A DNA stretch of 64,000 nt, taken from contig NZ_QYBC01000005.1 in NCBI RefSeq assembly GCF_004137085.1, forward strand, positions 214,067 to 278,066, read 5' to 3'. Below, piece after piece: positions 8,726 to 17,946 of this stretch (the stretch's first letter is position 1; the number at the start of each line of letters is the position of its first letter). A model generated the notes under the pieces. The model was given only the letters and a program-made list of their open reading frames with translations, searched no databases and was not told the DNA's origin. This DNA is from Lichenibacterium ramalinae. GTDB taxonomy: Bacteria; Pseudomonadota; Alphaproteobacteria; Rhizobiales; Beijerinckiaceae. Both the position numbers and the translations under genes were made by a program.

Positions 8726-9484
8726 TCAGGCGGCGTCCGCCACCAGCGCCCGGCCGGCGACCTCTGCCCGCTCGCCGTCCCACACCCCGGCCGGGGCTGC
8801 GCCGGCAGGATCCTCTAGGCAATAACCGAGGTAGCGCTTGGACTCGATCGGGTCGTAGCCGAGCTTGGCCCGCAGCTTCTTGCGCAGCTTCGACACGTGG
8901 CTCTCGACCACGTTCTCCTCGATGTTCTCGTCGAAGATGCCGTAGATAGCGTTGAAGATCTGGGTCTTGGAGACGCGCCGGCCGCGGTTCTTGACCAGGT
9001 ATTCCAGGATGCGGCGCTCGCGGCGCGGCAACAGGAAGGCTTCGCCGCGGATCTCGGGGTCGCGCCCGTCGAAGAAGACGCGGATCTCGCCCACCGTCAC
9101 GTCGGCCTTCTTGGCGGCACCGGCCGCCACGCGGCGCCGGATGGCGTCGATGCGGGCCAGGAGTTCGCGGACGTGGATGGGCTTGCGCACCACGTCGTCG
9201 AAGCCGGCGGCGAAGAGGTCCAGCGTTTGTTCGAGGGACTGGGTCTCGTTGATGGCGATGATGGGCGCGCCGGAGCGCTCGCGGATCCAGCCCGGATACT
9301 CCGACCGATCCCGGCAATTGCCGATCAGGAAGGCTTCGACGGCCTGGAGGTCGTGGTCCGCGACGGTCTCGATCCAGCCCCGGAAGTCGGTCGGGCAGAA
9401 GCCGGTCGAGCAGACGCCTTCGGACTTGAAGCCGCCGGCATAGCCGACCGCCACGATTTCCCGGTCGTCGATCAGAATCAGCAT
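8726..9484 (-). CDS. ftcR: Flagellar transcriptional regulator FtcR
   Basis: A 252-residue OmpR/CtrA-type regulator matching FtcR (Brucella) and Rem (Sinorhizobium), which activate flagellar genes. An atypical receiver domain (about 1-110; [14 protein letters not shown] start, [10 protein letters not shown] end) precedes a winged-helix domain (about 135-230) with [20 protein letters not shown] and [15 protein letters not shown]. The receiver lacks the phosphorylatable Asp in its third strand (AFLIGN), as known for this family. It is divergent from flgB, with the shared 427-bp region likely holding its targets. Start chosen at 9484 because the receiver begins immediately. Confidence 0.92.
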   Translation of the reverse strand: MLILIDDREIVAVGYAGGFKSEGVCSTGFCPTDFRGWIETVADHDLQAVEAFLIGNCRDRSEYPGWIRERSGAPIIAINETQSLEQTLDLFAAGFDDVVRKPIHVRELLARIDAIRRRVAAGAAKKADVTVGEIRVFFDGRDPEIRGEAFLLPRRERRILEYLVKNRGRRVSKTQIFNAIYGIFDENIEENVVESHVSKLRKKLRAKLGYDPIESKRYLGYCLEDPAGAAPAGVWDGERAEVAGRALVADAA

Positions 9485-9911
9485 CGGGGGCATCCTCGGT
9501 CCGGTGCGGGTCCGGTTGGCCGGGCCGCGCTCACGTTTCATTCACCATCTGTGGAAATTTTTTAGAGCCGGGATGCTTAATAAAGCGTTGCGATCCGGCG
9601 TCCCCGCCCCCTGCCGCGCCCCTCTTTTCATGAAGACAATGTCGATCCCATGCCCCAGCGTCAGGTAACGTTTCGGTAACGAACCGAGCCGGACCGGGTG
9701 ATTCGCGCGAGCCGGACGTCACCGCCGGGTTAACCGGGTTGTATTCCGGGCTGGCGTGGCGGCTCGCGACTTTCGGGAGCGTGCGGCCGCGAGTTCTATT
9801 CTTGGGACGGCCGGGTCTGCTGCGGCACCGCGACGGCCGCGCGACAGCCCCGTGCAAGGTTGGGCCGGCACGGTCGGCCTCGTCCTGAACCACGTGCCGG
9901 GGAGTGTCGCC
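9485..9911. promoter_or_regulatory. Divergent intergenic region between ftcR and flgB
   Basis: 427 bp without a convincing gene. An open frame continues upstream of flgB from 9756, but its residues are compositionally unlike FlgB. It should hold both promoters. A direct repeat GGTAACGTTTC / GGTAACGAACC around 9665-9686 and a TTAACC element near 9730 are visible and could be regulator sites; assignment to FtcR or CtrA is speculative. Confidence 0.45.
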
Positions 9912-10292
9912 GTGGACCCCATCCACCTCTTCGATCTCGCGGCGCGGCAGGCCCGCTGGCTGTCGACCGACCAGTCGGTGATCGCCGCCAACGTCGCCAA
10001 CGCCTCGACGCCCGGCTACCGGGCCCAATCCGTCAAGCCCTTCTCCGAAGTGCTCGACAAGACCAAGCTCGAGATGGCGTCGACCGACCCCAGCCATCTC
10101 GCGCTCGACCCTATCCAGGCCCAGGCCGCCGCCATGAAGGAGGAGACCCCGTGGGAGGTGACGGAGTCGGGCAACTCGGTCAGCCTCGAGCAGGAGTTGA
10201 TCAAGGCCGGCGACGTCAACCGTGCCTATTCGCTGAACACCGGCATCGTGAAGAGCTTTCACGCCATGCTGATGTCGGCGGTGAAGAGCTGA
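9912..10292 (+). CDS. flgB: Flagellar basal-body rod protein FlgB
   Basis: FlgB forms the proximal rod of the flagellum in the periplasm. The 126-residue product has the rod-protein N-terminus (FDLAARQARWLSTDQSVIAA) with NVANASTPGYRA at about 32-43, and a C-terminal heptad region (SLNTGIVKSFHAMLMSAVKS). The GTG at 9912 is chosen because GGGGAG sits eight bases upstream and the length then matches the family. An in-frame frame extending back to 9756 is not conserved. First gene of the flgBC-fliE-flgGAI operon. Confidence 0.93.
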   Translation: MDPIHLFDLAARQARWLSTDQSVIAANVANASTPGYRAQSVKPFSEVLDKTKLEMASTDPSHLALDPIQAQAAAMKEETPWEVTESGNSVSLEQELIKAGDVNRAYSLNTGIVKSFHAMLMSAVKS

Positions 10293-10400
10293 GGGTTCGC
10301 GGATGAAGTCCCGTTTCTCAGCCGACGAACAGAGACGTCCCGATGCTGCCGGAGGGCATCCCGGCACAAGCTCGATCCCTGCACAATCCCCGAGGCGCCG

Positions 10401-10823
10401 ATGATCGACTCCCTCCAGGCGGCGCTCCGGGTCGCGGGTTCGGGCCTGTCCGCCCAATCGGCGCGCCTGCGCGTCGTGTCGGAGAACCTCGCCAACGCCC
10501 AGTCCACCGGCGCCACGCCGGGGGCCGACCCCTACCGCCGCAAGACCATCACGTTCGAGAACACCTTCGACCAGGTGGCGGGCCAGGACGTGGTGGCGGT
10601 GAAGTCCGTCGGCGAGGACCCGAGCGCCTTCCAGGTCCAGCAGGACCCCGGCAACCCCGCCGCCGACGAGAAGGGCGCCGTCAAGATGCCCAACGTCAAC
10701 ATGATCTCCGAGATGAGCGACATGCGCGAAGCCAACCGCTCCTACGAAGCCGACCTCCAGGTCATCAAGCAGTCGCGCGACCTGATCTCCATGACCATCG
10801 ACCTCCTGAAAGGCTCATCATGA
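10401..10823 (+). CDS. flgC: Flagellar basal-body rod protein FlgC
   Basis: FlgC is a proximal rod protein. The 140-residue product has the N-terminal [21 protein letters not shown] helix with NLANAQST, and the C-terminal [20 protein letters not shown] motif shared by rod and hook proteins. Normal length for the family. It lies 108 bp after flgB and its TGA overlaps the fliE ATG (ATGA), indicating translational coupling. Confidence 0.95.
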   Translation: MIDSLQAALRVAGSGLSAQSARLRVVSENLANAQSTGATPGADPYRRKTITFENTFDQVAGQDVVAVKSVGEDPSAFQVQQDPGNPAADEKGAVKMPNVNMISEMSDMREANRSYEADLQVIKQSRDLISMTIDLLKGSS

Positions 10824-11164
10824 TCATCGCAGCCCTCCCGCTCGTCACCTCGGCCCTGTCGTCGCTGGCGCCCTCGCTCGGCGCCGCGGCCGGCTCCGCC
10901 GCGTCCTCGCTCGCGGCCTCGGCCACCTCCGCGGTTTCGGCCGGCGGCGGGGACTTCGGCTCCGTCATGGCCCAGGTGTCGGGCGATGCCGTGAAGAAGA
11001 TGAAGGCGGCCGAGGCCACCGCGATCTCCGGCATCCAGGGCCAGTCCAGCGCCCAGGACGTGGTGCAGACCGTGATGTCGGCCCAGGAATCGCTGCAGAC
11101 CGTCCTCGCCATCCGGGACAAGTCGGTGGCGGCCTTCCAGGAGGTCAGCCGGATGGCGATCTGA
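10820..11164 (+). CDS. fliE: Flagellar hook-basal body protein FliE
   Basis: FliE links the MS ring to the rod and assists export. The 114-residue product has an Ala/Ser-rich N-terminus and the conserved C-terminal half with [20 protein letters not shown] and a terminal [10 protein letters not shown]. The start is fixed by the four-base ATGA overlap with flgC. Position between flgC and flgG is the usual Rhizobiales order. Confidence 0.94.
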   Translation: MIIAALPLVTSALSSLAPSLGAAAGSAASSLAASATSAVSAGGGDFGSVMAQVSGDAVKKMKAAEATAISGIQGQSSAQDVVQTVMSAQESLQTVLAIRDKSVAAFQEVSRMAI

Positions 11165-11313
11165 CCGGCACCGCCCCGCGACGCCCCGCCGGTCCGCCTC
11201 ACGCGGCTCGCGAGAGCCCGCCCCGCCCTCCCGGGGCTCGGTGGCCCGGCATCCTTTTCGAGAACGAGCCTCACGCGGCCCCGATGGGTCGGCCGGCTCC
11301 GGGGACCTTTTGA

Positions 11314-12105
11314 ATGCGCGCCCTTGCGATCGCCGCCACCGGCATGTCCGCCCAGCAGACCAACGTCGAAGTCATCGCCAACAACCTGGCCAACATCAAC
11401 ACGACCGGCTTCAAGCGCGGCAAGGCGGAGTTTTCCGACCTCATGTACGAAGCCGAGCGCCTGCAGGGCGTGTCGAACCGGGGGACGGGCAGCACCATCC
11501 CCGAGGGCGCGCAGCTCGGCCTCGGCGTGCGCATGGCGGCGATCCGGAACCTGCAGACGCAGGGCTCCTTCACCAACACCGGCAACACCTTCGACCTCGG
11601 CATCCAGGGCCGCGGCTGGTTCCAGCTGACGGGCCCGAACGGCGACACCGTCTACACCCGCGCCGGCGCCTTCAACACCAACGCGGCCGGCCAGCTCGTC
11701 AGCCTCGACGGCTACGCCGTCAGCCCGTCCATCCTGGTGCCGGCCAACAGCACCAACGTGACGGTCTCGTCGTCCGGCATCGTGACGGCGACGGTGAACG
11801 GCGCCACGACCCCGACGCAGCTCGGGCAGCTCACCCTCGCCAATTTCGCCAACGAGACCGGCCTCGAGCACCTCGGCTCCAACATGTTCCGCGAGACGGC
11901 CGCGTCCGGCAATGCCGTGGTGGGCGTGCCGGGCGACCCCAGCGTCGGCACCATCAGCCAGGGCTACCTCGAGGCCTCCAACGTCGACCCCGTCAAGGAG
12001 ATCTCGGACCTCATCTCGGCCCAGCGCGCCTACGAGATGAACTCCAAGGTCATCCAGGCCTGCGACCAGATGGGCTCCACCCTCACGACGGGAACCCGCG
12101 GATGA
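11314..12105 (+). CDS. flgG: Flagellar distal rod protein FlgG
   Basis: FlgG builds the distal rod. The 263-residue product starts [20 protein letters not shown] with [13 protein letters not shown] at about 28-40, contains the [12 protein letters not shown] core near residue 94, and ends with [20 protein letters not shown] and a QACDQM segment characteristic of FlgG. It follows fliE by 149 bp, a gap with GC-rich inverted repeats (GAGCCC/GGGCTC near 11213-11240) but no gene. Its stop overlaps the flgA start by four bases. Confidence 0.95.
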   Translation: MRALAIAATGMSAQQTNVEVIANNLANINTTGFKRGKAEFSDLMYEAERLQGVSNRGTGSTIPEGAQLGLGVRMAAIRNLQTQGSFTNTGNTFDLGIQGRGWFQLTGPNGDTVYTRAGAFNTNAAGQLVSLDGYAVSPSILVPANSTNVTVSSSGIVTATVNGATTPTQLGQLTLANFANETGLEHLGSNMFRETAASGNAVVGVPGDPSVGTISQGYLEASNVDPVKEISDLISAQRAYEMNSKVIQACDQMGSTLTTGTRG

Positions 12106-12638
12106 CGCGCCCCCTCCGCCGCCCCCGCCACAACGGCGCTGCGCGGGCGCTCGCGGCGCTCCGGGCCGCCCCGGCCGTGCTCGCGCTCCGGGCCGCCCCG
12201 GCCGTGCTCGCGCTCTGGGCCGCGCCCGCCCTCGCCGGCCAGTTCGTCCCGGTGCCGGCCGTGGTCATCTACCCGGGCGACATCATCCGCGACGGCATGC
12301 TGACCGAGATGGAGATGCCGGACGACTTCGCCGGCCGCGCCGCCGCGGTGCTCGACCGCAACGCCCTCGTCAACAAGACGTCCCGCCGCACCCTGCTGCC
12401 GCGCCTGCCCATCCCGAAGAACGCCATCGGCGAGCCCAAGGTCGTGTCGCTGAACGCCATGGTGCGGATCGTCTACGCCGAGGGCGGCCTCACCATCGCC
12501 ACCTATGGCTCGGCGCTGCAGTCCGGCGCGATCGGCGACGTCATCCCGGTCCGCAACCTCGAAAGCGGCCTCACCGTGTCGGGGACCATCGGCGGGGACG
12601 GGGCCGTCCACGTCTTCTCCGGCGCGGGCGCGGGCTGA
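12102..12638 (+). CDS. flgA: Flagellar P-ring assembly chaperone FlgA
   Basis: FlgA is a periplasmic chaperone for FlgI polymerisation into the P-ring. The 178-residue product has a long Ala/Leu/Pro-rich signal peptide ending near ALAG (about residue 46), then the SAF-type region ([20 protein letters not shown]) and a C-terminal [16 protein letters not shown] segment typical of FlgA. The signal peptide is lengthened by a perfect 27-bp tandem duplication. The start overlaps the flgG stop (ATGA) and the stop overlaps the flgI start by one base. Confidence 0.92.
   Translation: MTRPLRRPRHNGAARALAALRAAPAVLALRAAPAVLALWAAPALAGQFVPVPAVVIYPGDIIRDGMLTEMEMPDDFAGRAAAVLDRNALVNKTSRRTLLPRLPIPKNAIGEPKVVSLNAMVRIVYAEGGLTIATYGSALQSGAIGDVIPVRNLESGLTVSGTIGGDGAVHVFSGAGAG
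12156..12209 (+). repeat. Perfect 27-bp tandem duplication inside the flgA signal peptide
   Basis: Two identical 27-bp copies (12156-12182 and 12183-12209) encode ALRAAPAVL twice; a decayed third copy (ALWAAPALA) follows. The in-frame unit changes only the hydrophobic core length of the signal peptide. Confidence 0.95.
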
Positions 12639-13756
12639 TGCGCCGCCCCTCGCCCTTCGCCCTCGCGGCGCTGGCCACCCTCGCCCTGCTGGGCAGCGCG
12701 CTGCCGGCTGCCGCCGCCGTGCGCATCAAGGACATCACGACGCTCGGCGGCATGCGCGACAACCAGCTCGTGGGCTACGGCCTCGTGGTGGGGCTGCTCG
12801 GCAGCGGCGACACGATGCGCAACGCGCCCTTCACCGAACAGGCCGTGCAGTCCATGCTCGACCGCATGGGCGTCAACGTGCGCAACATGTCGCTCCGCAA
12901 CCGCAACGTCGCCGCCGTCATCGTCACCGCCCAGCTGCCGCCGCTCGCCGGCCGCGGCCAGCCGCTCGACGTCACCGTCTCGTCGCTCGGCGACGCGACG
13001 TCGCTGCTCGGCGGCACGCTCATCATGACGCCGCTGATGGGCGGCGACGGCCAGACCCACGCGGTCGCCCAGGGCGCCGTCTCGGTGTCGGGCTCCTCCG
13101 CCCAGGGCGCCGCCGAAAGCTACAGCCAGGGTGTGCCGACGGCGGGCCGCATCGCCAACGGCGCCGTGGTGGAGCGCGAAGCGCCGGGCAGCTTCGGGCC
13201 GGGCGGCAGCCTCGTGCTCGAACTCAAGAACCCGGACTTCAAGACCGCGGTGCGGGTCGCCGATGCCGTGAACGCCTACACGCGCCAGCGCTTCCACACG
13301 CGGGGCGCCCACGAGGAGGACCTGCGGCGCGTGGCGCTGCTGTGCCCGCCGGGCGTCGGCGCCACGCGGTTCATGTCGGAGATCGGCGACCTCACGGTGG
13401 ACCCCGACGTGCCGGCGCGCGTCGTGATCGACGAGCGGACCGGCACGGTGGTGATCGGCGAGGACGTGCAGATCTCGACCGTCGCGGTCACGCACGGCAG
13501 CCTGACGGTGCGCATCACGGAATCGCCGCAGGTGTCCCAGCCCGCGCCCCTGTCCGGCGGCAAGACGCAGGTGGTGCCGTCCACCGCCATCTCGTCGTCC
13601 GAGCCGAAGGGCACGCTCGAGATGCTGCACGGCACCACGCTCAAGGCGCTGGTCAACGGCCTGAACCAGATCGGCCTCAAGCCTTCCGGCATCATCGCCA
13701 TCCTGCAGGCCATCAAGTCGGCCGGCGCCCTCCAGGCCGAACTCGTGGCGCAGTGA
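12638..13756 (+). CDS. flgI: Flagellar P-ring protein FlgI
   Basis: FlgI forms the periplasmic P-ring around the rod. The 372-residue product begins with a Sec signal peptide (about 1-27, ending ALPAAAA), followed by VRIKDITTLGGMRDNQLVGY, which is nearly invariant in the family. It also has GRGQPLDVTVSSLGDATSLLGG near 107-128 and ends with LKALVNGLNQIGLKPSGIIA. Full length. It is the last flagellar gene here: motE, flgH, fliL and fliP, which usually follow in Rhizobiales, are absent. Confidence 0.96.
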   Translation: MRRPSPFALAALATLALLGSALPAAAAVRIKDITTLGGMRDNQLVGYGLVVGLLGSGDTMRNAPFTEQAVQSMLDRMGVNVRNMSLRNRNVAAVIVTAQLPPLAGRGQPLDVTVSSLGDATSLLGGTLIMTPLMGGDGQTHAVAQGAVSVSGSSAQGAAESYSQGVPTAGRIANGAVVEREAPGSFGPGGSLVLELKNPDFKTAVRVADAVNAYTRQRFHTRGAHEEDLRRVALLCPPGVGATRFMSEIGDLTVDPDVPARVVIDERTGTVVIGEDVQISTVAVTHGSLTVRITESPQVSQPAPLSGGKTQVVPSTAISSSEPKGTLEMLHGTTLKALVNGLNQIGLKPSGIIAILQAIKSAGALQAELVAQ

Positions 13757-13844
13757 CGCTGCAACGCAGGCGAGCGGTGAGGTTCTTAACCGCTGCGCCC
13801 TAGCTTGACCTGGTCACGCAAGGTTGCGTCCGGACCCGTCGGCA

Positions 13845-15059
13845 ATGGCTTTCGATCCCGTCACGTTGCTCACGATCTCGGTTCTGGTCCTGTTCGGCCT
13901 GGGCGGCCTGATGGTCCATGCCGCGCGCGGGGCGGAGGCGGGCCCGCTGCTGAGGTGGACGGGCTGCGCCTTCCTGTGCCTCGGCGCGGGCTTCACCATG
14001 GTCCTGGCCGCCCCCACCGACATCCACGCCCCCCTGCGCGTGCTGGGCAATGCCGCCCTCATGCTGTCCTATGGGCTGCTCTGGGCGGCGGCCCGGCGCT
14101 TCGACGCGCGGTCGGCGCCCTTCGAGATCATCGTCGCCGGGACCCTCGCCTGGCTCGTCGCCGTGTCGCTGTTCGACCTGTCGCAGGCCTGGCGCATCGG
14201 TGTGACCTCCGCCATCGTGGCCCTCTACAGCCTGGCGACCGCTGTCGAACACCACCGCGGCGAGGGCGCCGCCGCGACCGGGCCGGTGGCGCGGCGCTGG
14301 GCGGCGCGCGTCTTCTTCGGCCACGGCGCCTTCTTCGCCCTGCGTGCCGTCCTGGGCCCCACCTTCGGGCTGGCGCCCTTCGGCGCCGACGTCGCCCAGG
14401 TCTGGGGCGGGGTGCTGGGGCTCGAAACCGTGCTGGTGGTGGTGCTGCTCGGCGTCGCGTCCATCGCGACGGACCGCGAGCGGGCCGCCAGCCTGCATCG
14501 CCGCGAGGCCCTCGAGGACGTGCTCACCGGCATCGGCAACCGACGCGCCCTGTCCCGCTCGGGCCCCGCGCTGGTGGCGGCCTCGTGCCGCGCGGGCCTG
14601 CCGACGGCCCTGCTGCTGATGGACCTCGACGGCTTCAAGCTCGTCAACGACCGCCACGGCCACCCGGCCGGCGACCGTTTGCTGGTCGCCTTCGCGCATC
14701 TCGCCCACGATTACCTGCCGCCCACCAGCCTCGTGTGCCGGGTCGGGGGCGAGGAATTCGCCGCCGTGCTGCCGGGCGCCGACGCCGATCGGGCCAGGGC
14801 CGTGGCGGACGAGATCCGCGCCCTCTTCGCCCACATCGTCATCGAGGGTCCGCAGGGCCCCGTCCGCACGACGGTGAGCATCGGCATCGCGCTCGCGTCC
14901 GCCTCCGAACCGCCGGCCGAGATCGTCGACCTGCTGGGCCGGGCGGACATCTGCCTCTACGCCGCCAAGAACGGCGGCCGCGACCGCGTGGTGGCGGAGG
15001 GCGACGCGGTCCTGGCCGGCCGGTCCCGCCCGATTGGCGGGCTGAGCAGCGCGGCCTGA
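13845..15059 (+). CDS. Membrane-bound diguanylate cyclase (GGDEF)
   Basis: A 404-residue protein with about six hydrophobic segments in the first 210 residues and a C-terminal GGDEF domain. The domain begins at DVLTGIGNRRAL, has DLDGFKLVNDRHGHPAGD, and carries the active-site variant RVGGEEF, which is fully compatible with c-di-GMP synthesis. No EAL domain follows. The ATG at 13845 is chosen; a TTG seven codons upstream is possible. It lies 88 bp after flgI, so a motility link is plausible but unproven. Confidence 0.9.
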   Translation: MAFDPVTLLTISVLVLFGLGGLMVHAARGAEAGPLLRWTGCAFLCLGAGFTMVLAAPTDIHAPLRVLGNAALMLSYGLLWAAARRFDARSAPFEIIVAGTLAWLVAVSLFDLSQAWRIGVTSAIVALYSLATAVEHHRGEGAAATGPVARRWAARVFFGHGAFFALRAVLGPTFGLAPFGADVAQVWGGVLGLETVLVVVLLGVASIATDRERAASLHRREALEDVLTGIGNRRALSRSGPALVAASCRAGLPTALLLMDLDGFKLVNDRHGHPAGDRLLVAFAHLAHDYLPPTSLVCRVGGEEFAAVLPGADADRARAVADEIRALFAHIVIEGPQGPVRTTVSIGIALASASEPPAEIVDLLGRADICLYAAKNGGRDRVVAEGDAVLAGRSRPIGGLSSAA

Positions 15060-15065
15060 CGGCGC

Positions 15066-16598
15066 TCAGCCCGGGTCGCGGAAGCCCGGGGCCGCGGCGA
15101 GGGGCGGGGCGGCGGCGAGGCGTCCGAGGTCCGGCCGTGGCCGGCCCAGCGCCGGATCGCCGGCGAAGGCCGCCTCCAGCGCCGCCGCGACCCCGAGCAG
15201 CAGCGCGTCGCCCCCGCGCGGCCCGACGATCTGCAGGCCGAAGGGCAGGCCGGCCTCGTCGGTGCCGAGCGGCAGGGACAGTGCCGGATGGCCCGCCAGC
15301 GTCACCGCATAGGCCAGCGCCAGCCAGTGGAAGTAGGAGCGCGTCGGCACGCCGTCGATGGCGGTGGGATACATCTCGGTCCAGGGCCGCGGGCTCAGCG
15401 TCACGGCGGGGCTCACCAGCACGTCGTGGTGGCGGAAGAAGCTCTGGAAGGCGCGGTAGATGCGGGTCTGCGCGGCGGCGGCGCGGGCGTAGTCCTGGAG
15501 GTCGTAGCCCAGCCCCTCCTCGACGTTGGCGCGGATGTTGGCGCCGAGCAGGCCGGGCCGGTCGCGGTAGGCGGGGCCGTGCTGGGCCAGGAAATGCGAC
15601 GCCCGCAGCACCGCGAAGCAGTCGTCGGCGCCGGAACAGTCGGGCGTCGCCATCTCGGTGCGGGCGAAGAGCGGCGACACCGCCGCGACGCGGGAGCGGA
15701 ACACGCGGCGGATGTGGCTTTCGGTCGGGGCGAAGCCGAAGTCTTCCGTTGCGGCGAGCCGCAGCCCCGCGAGCGCGACCGGCCGCGGCGGGGACCAGCG
15801 CCCGGGGCTCGCCCGCACGGCTTCGCCCGGCAGCGTATAGGCGAGCGGGTCGTCGGCGGCATCGCTCGCCAGCACGGACAGCATCAGGGCGGTGTCGGCG
15901 ACGTCGCGCGCCATGGGGCCGTCGGTCGGCAGGGCCGACCAGCCGAGGCCGCGCTTGTCGCTGGCGACGAGGCCGGGCGAGGGGCGCATCCCGACGATGC
16001 CGGCATAGGCGGCGGGATTGCGCAGGCTGCCGCCCGTGTCGGAGCCCGAGGCGAGCGGGACCATGCCGCAGGCCAGCGCCACGGCGGAGCCGCCCGAGGA
16101 GCCCGCCGCCGAGCGGGACGGGTCGAAGGGGTTGCCGGTGGCGCCGTACACGATGTTGCGGGTGTTGGCGCCGGCCGCGAATTCGGGCGTGTTGGTCTTG
16201 CCGATCACGATGGCGCCGGCGGCACGCAGCCGCGCCACGCAGGCCTCGTCGGCCGCCGGCACGTGGTCGGCGAAGAGGGGGCTGCCGTAGGTCGTCACCA
16301 GCCCGGCCGTGTCCTGCGTGTCCTTGATGCCGACCGGCAGGCCGTGCAGGGCCCCCAGGGCGTCGCCCCGCATCACGGCCGCCTCGGCGGCGCGGGCGGC
16401 GGCGCGGGCCCGCTCGGCATCCAGCGCCACGATGGCGTTGACGGCCGGGTTCACGGCCGCGATGCGGGCGAGGCAGGCGTCCATGAGTTCGACGGGCGAG
16501 ACGGCCTTGGACGCGATGGCGTCGCGCAGCGCCGAAGCCGTCATGTCGGCCAGCGAAGTCGTTTCGGAAAGGGACGGCGTGTCGGCAAGGTCGGTCAC
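15066..16598 (-). CDS. Amidase-signature family amidase
   Basis: A 510-residue amidase-signature hydrolase. The Ser-cisSer-Lys triad is visible: Lys in LHGLPVGIKDTQDT (about residue 90), the Gly/Ser-rich RSAAGSSGGSAVALACG block, and the nucleophilic Ser in SDTGGSLRNPAAY. Members hydrolyse aliphatic or aryl amides or act as GatA; the sequence after the core (GMRPSPGLV) and the lack of gatB/gatC neighbours argue against GatA. The GTG at 16598 is chosen because GAGGAGCC precedes it; the open frame upstream is antisense shadow of the divergent hydrolase gene. Confidence 0.9.
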   Translation of the reverse strand: MTDLADTPSLSETTSLADMTASALRDAIASKAVSPVELMDACLARIAAVNPAVNAIVALDAERARAAARAAEAAVMRGDALGALHGLPVGIKDTQDTAGLVTTYGSPLFADHVPAADEACVARLRAAGAIVIGKTNTPEFAAGANTRNIVYGATGNPFDPSRSAAGSSGGSAVALACGMVPLASGSDTGGSLRNPAAYAGIVGMRPSPGLVASDKRGLGWSALPTDGPMARDVADTALMLSVLASDAADDPLAYTLPGEAVRASPGRWSPPRPVALAGLRLAATEDFGFAPTESHIRRVFRSRVAAVSPLFARTEMATPDCSGADDCFAVLRASHFLAQHGPAYRDRPGLLGANIRANVEEGLGYDLQDYARAAAAQTRIYRAFQSFFRHHDVLVSPAVTLSPRPWTEMYPTAIDGVPTRSYFHWLALAYAVTLAGHPALSLPLGTDEAGLPFGLQIVGPRGGDALLLGVAAALEAAFAGDPALGRPRPDLGRLAAAPPLAAAPGFRDPG

Positions 16599-16722
16599 GG
16601 GCGGCTCCTCGAGCGGCGACGGGCCGGGATCCGTAACACGCGCGGCCCCGCCCGGCATCGAACTTGCGAGATTGCATGCCATCATGGCGCGACAGCCGCC
16701 CCGATCACCGGAACCCGACCCC

Positions 16723-17910
16723 ATGCCCATCCTCAACCGCATCGCCGCCTTCGAAGCCGACATGACGGCGTGGCGCCGCGACCTCCACCTCCACCCCGAG
16801 CTCGCCTTTGCCGAGCACCGCACCAGCGCGATCATCCAGGAGAAGCTGCGCGCCTTCGGGGTCGACGAGGTCATCACGGGCCTCGCCGGCACGGGCGTGG
16901 TGGGGGTGATCCGGGGGAGCGAGCCCGGGGCCGAGGCCATCGGCCTGCGGGCCGACATCGACGCCCTGCCCATCGTGGAGGCCACGGGCCTGCCCTATGC
17001 GTCGCAGAACCCCGGCGTGATGCATGCCTGCGGGCACGACGGCCACACCGCCATGCTGCTCGGGGCGGCGCGCTACCTCGCCGAGACGCGCAATTTCGCC
17101 GGCACCGTCTACGTCGTGTTCCAGCCTGCCGAGGAGCAGGGCGGCGGCGGCGAGGTGATGGTGAAGGAGGGCCTGTTCGACCGCTGCCCGATGGACCGCA
17201 TCTTCGGGATGCACAATTGGCCGAGCGAGCCCCTCGGCACCTTCAACTGGCGCGTCGGCCCCACCATGGCGGCGGTGGCCAACCTGTCCATCACGGTGCG
17301 GGGCGTCGGCGCGCATGGCGCGCAGCCCCACAACGGCGTCGACCCCATCGTGGTGTCGGGCGCCATCGTGTCGGCACTGCAATCGGTCGTGGCGCGCAAC
17401 ATCCGCCCCACCGAAAGCGCCGTCATGACGATCGGCGAGATCAAGGGCGGCAACGCCTTCAACGTCATCCCGTCGGAGGTGACGATGCGGGGCACGGCGC
17501 GCTGGTTCTCGCCGGCGGTCGGCGACCTGCTCGAGGAGGCCTTCGGCCGCATCGTGCGCTCCACCGCCGCCGCCTATGGCGCCGAAGCCGAGGCCGGCTT
17601 CGTCCGTACCTATCCGGCGCTGGTCAATGACGCGGACTCCACCGACCTCGCCCGCCGCGCCGCCGAAGCCGTGGCGGGCCGCGACAGGGTGCTGCCGATG
17701 GAGCATCCCACCATGGGGGGCGAGGACTTCTCCTTCATGCTGGACGCCAAGGCCGGCAACTACATCATGCTGGGGGCGGCGCGCGAGGGCGACAACCCGC
17801 AGGTCCACCATCCCGCCTTCGACTTCAACGACGCCGTGCTGACCACGGGCGCCAGCTACTGGGCGACGCTCGCCGAGCAGCTCCTGCCCCGGGGCGGCGC
17901 TTCGGCCTGA
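16723..17910 (+). CDS. M20 family amidohydrolase (hippurate hydrolase-like)
   Basis: A 395-residue zinc-dependent M20D amidohydrolase that removes acyl groups from amino acids. Signature blocks are WRRDLHLHPELAFAEHRTS, GLRADIDALPI with MHACGHDGHTAML (metal ligands Cys/His), the QPAEEQGGGGEVMV glutamate, and the C-terminal HHPAFDFND histidine. The substrate range includes hippurate, N-acetyl-amino acids and IAA conjugates. The ATG at 16723 is chosen; 16684 would add 13 residues. It is divergent from the amidase, 124 bp apart. Confidence 0.92.
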   Translation: MPILNRIAAFEADMTAWRRDLHLHPELAFAEHRTSAIIQEKLRAFGVDEVITGLAGTGVVGVIRGSEPGAEAIGLRADIDALPIVEATGLPYASQNPGVMHACGHDGHTAMLLGAARYLAETRNFAGTVYVVFQPAEEQGGGGEVMVKEGLFDRCPMDRIFGMHNWPSEPLGTFNWRVGPTMAAVANLSITVRGVGAHGAQPHNGVDPIVVSGAIVSALQSVVARNIRPTESAVMTIGEIKGGNAFNVIPSEVTMRGTARWFSPAVGDLLEEAFGRIVRSTAAAYGAEAEAGFVRTYPALVNDADSTDLARRAAEAVAGRDRVLPMEHPTMGGEDFSFMLDAKAGNYIMLGAAREGDNPQVHHPAFDFNDAVLTTGASYWATLAEQLLPRGGASA

Positions 17911-17946
17911 GCGCAGGCGGCCCGCTGGCGGGCCGGGCGGGCCGCG

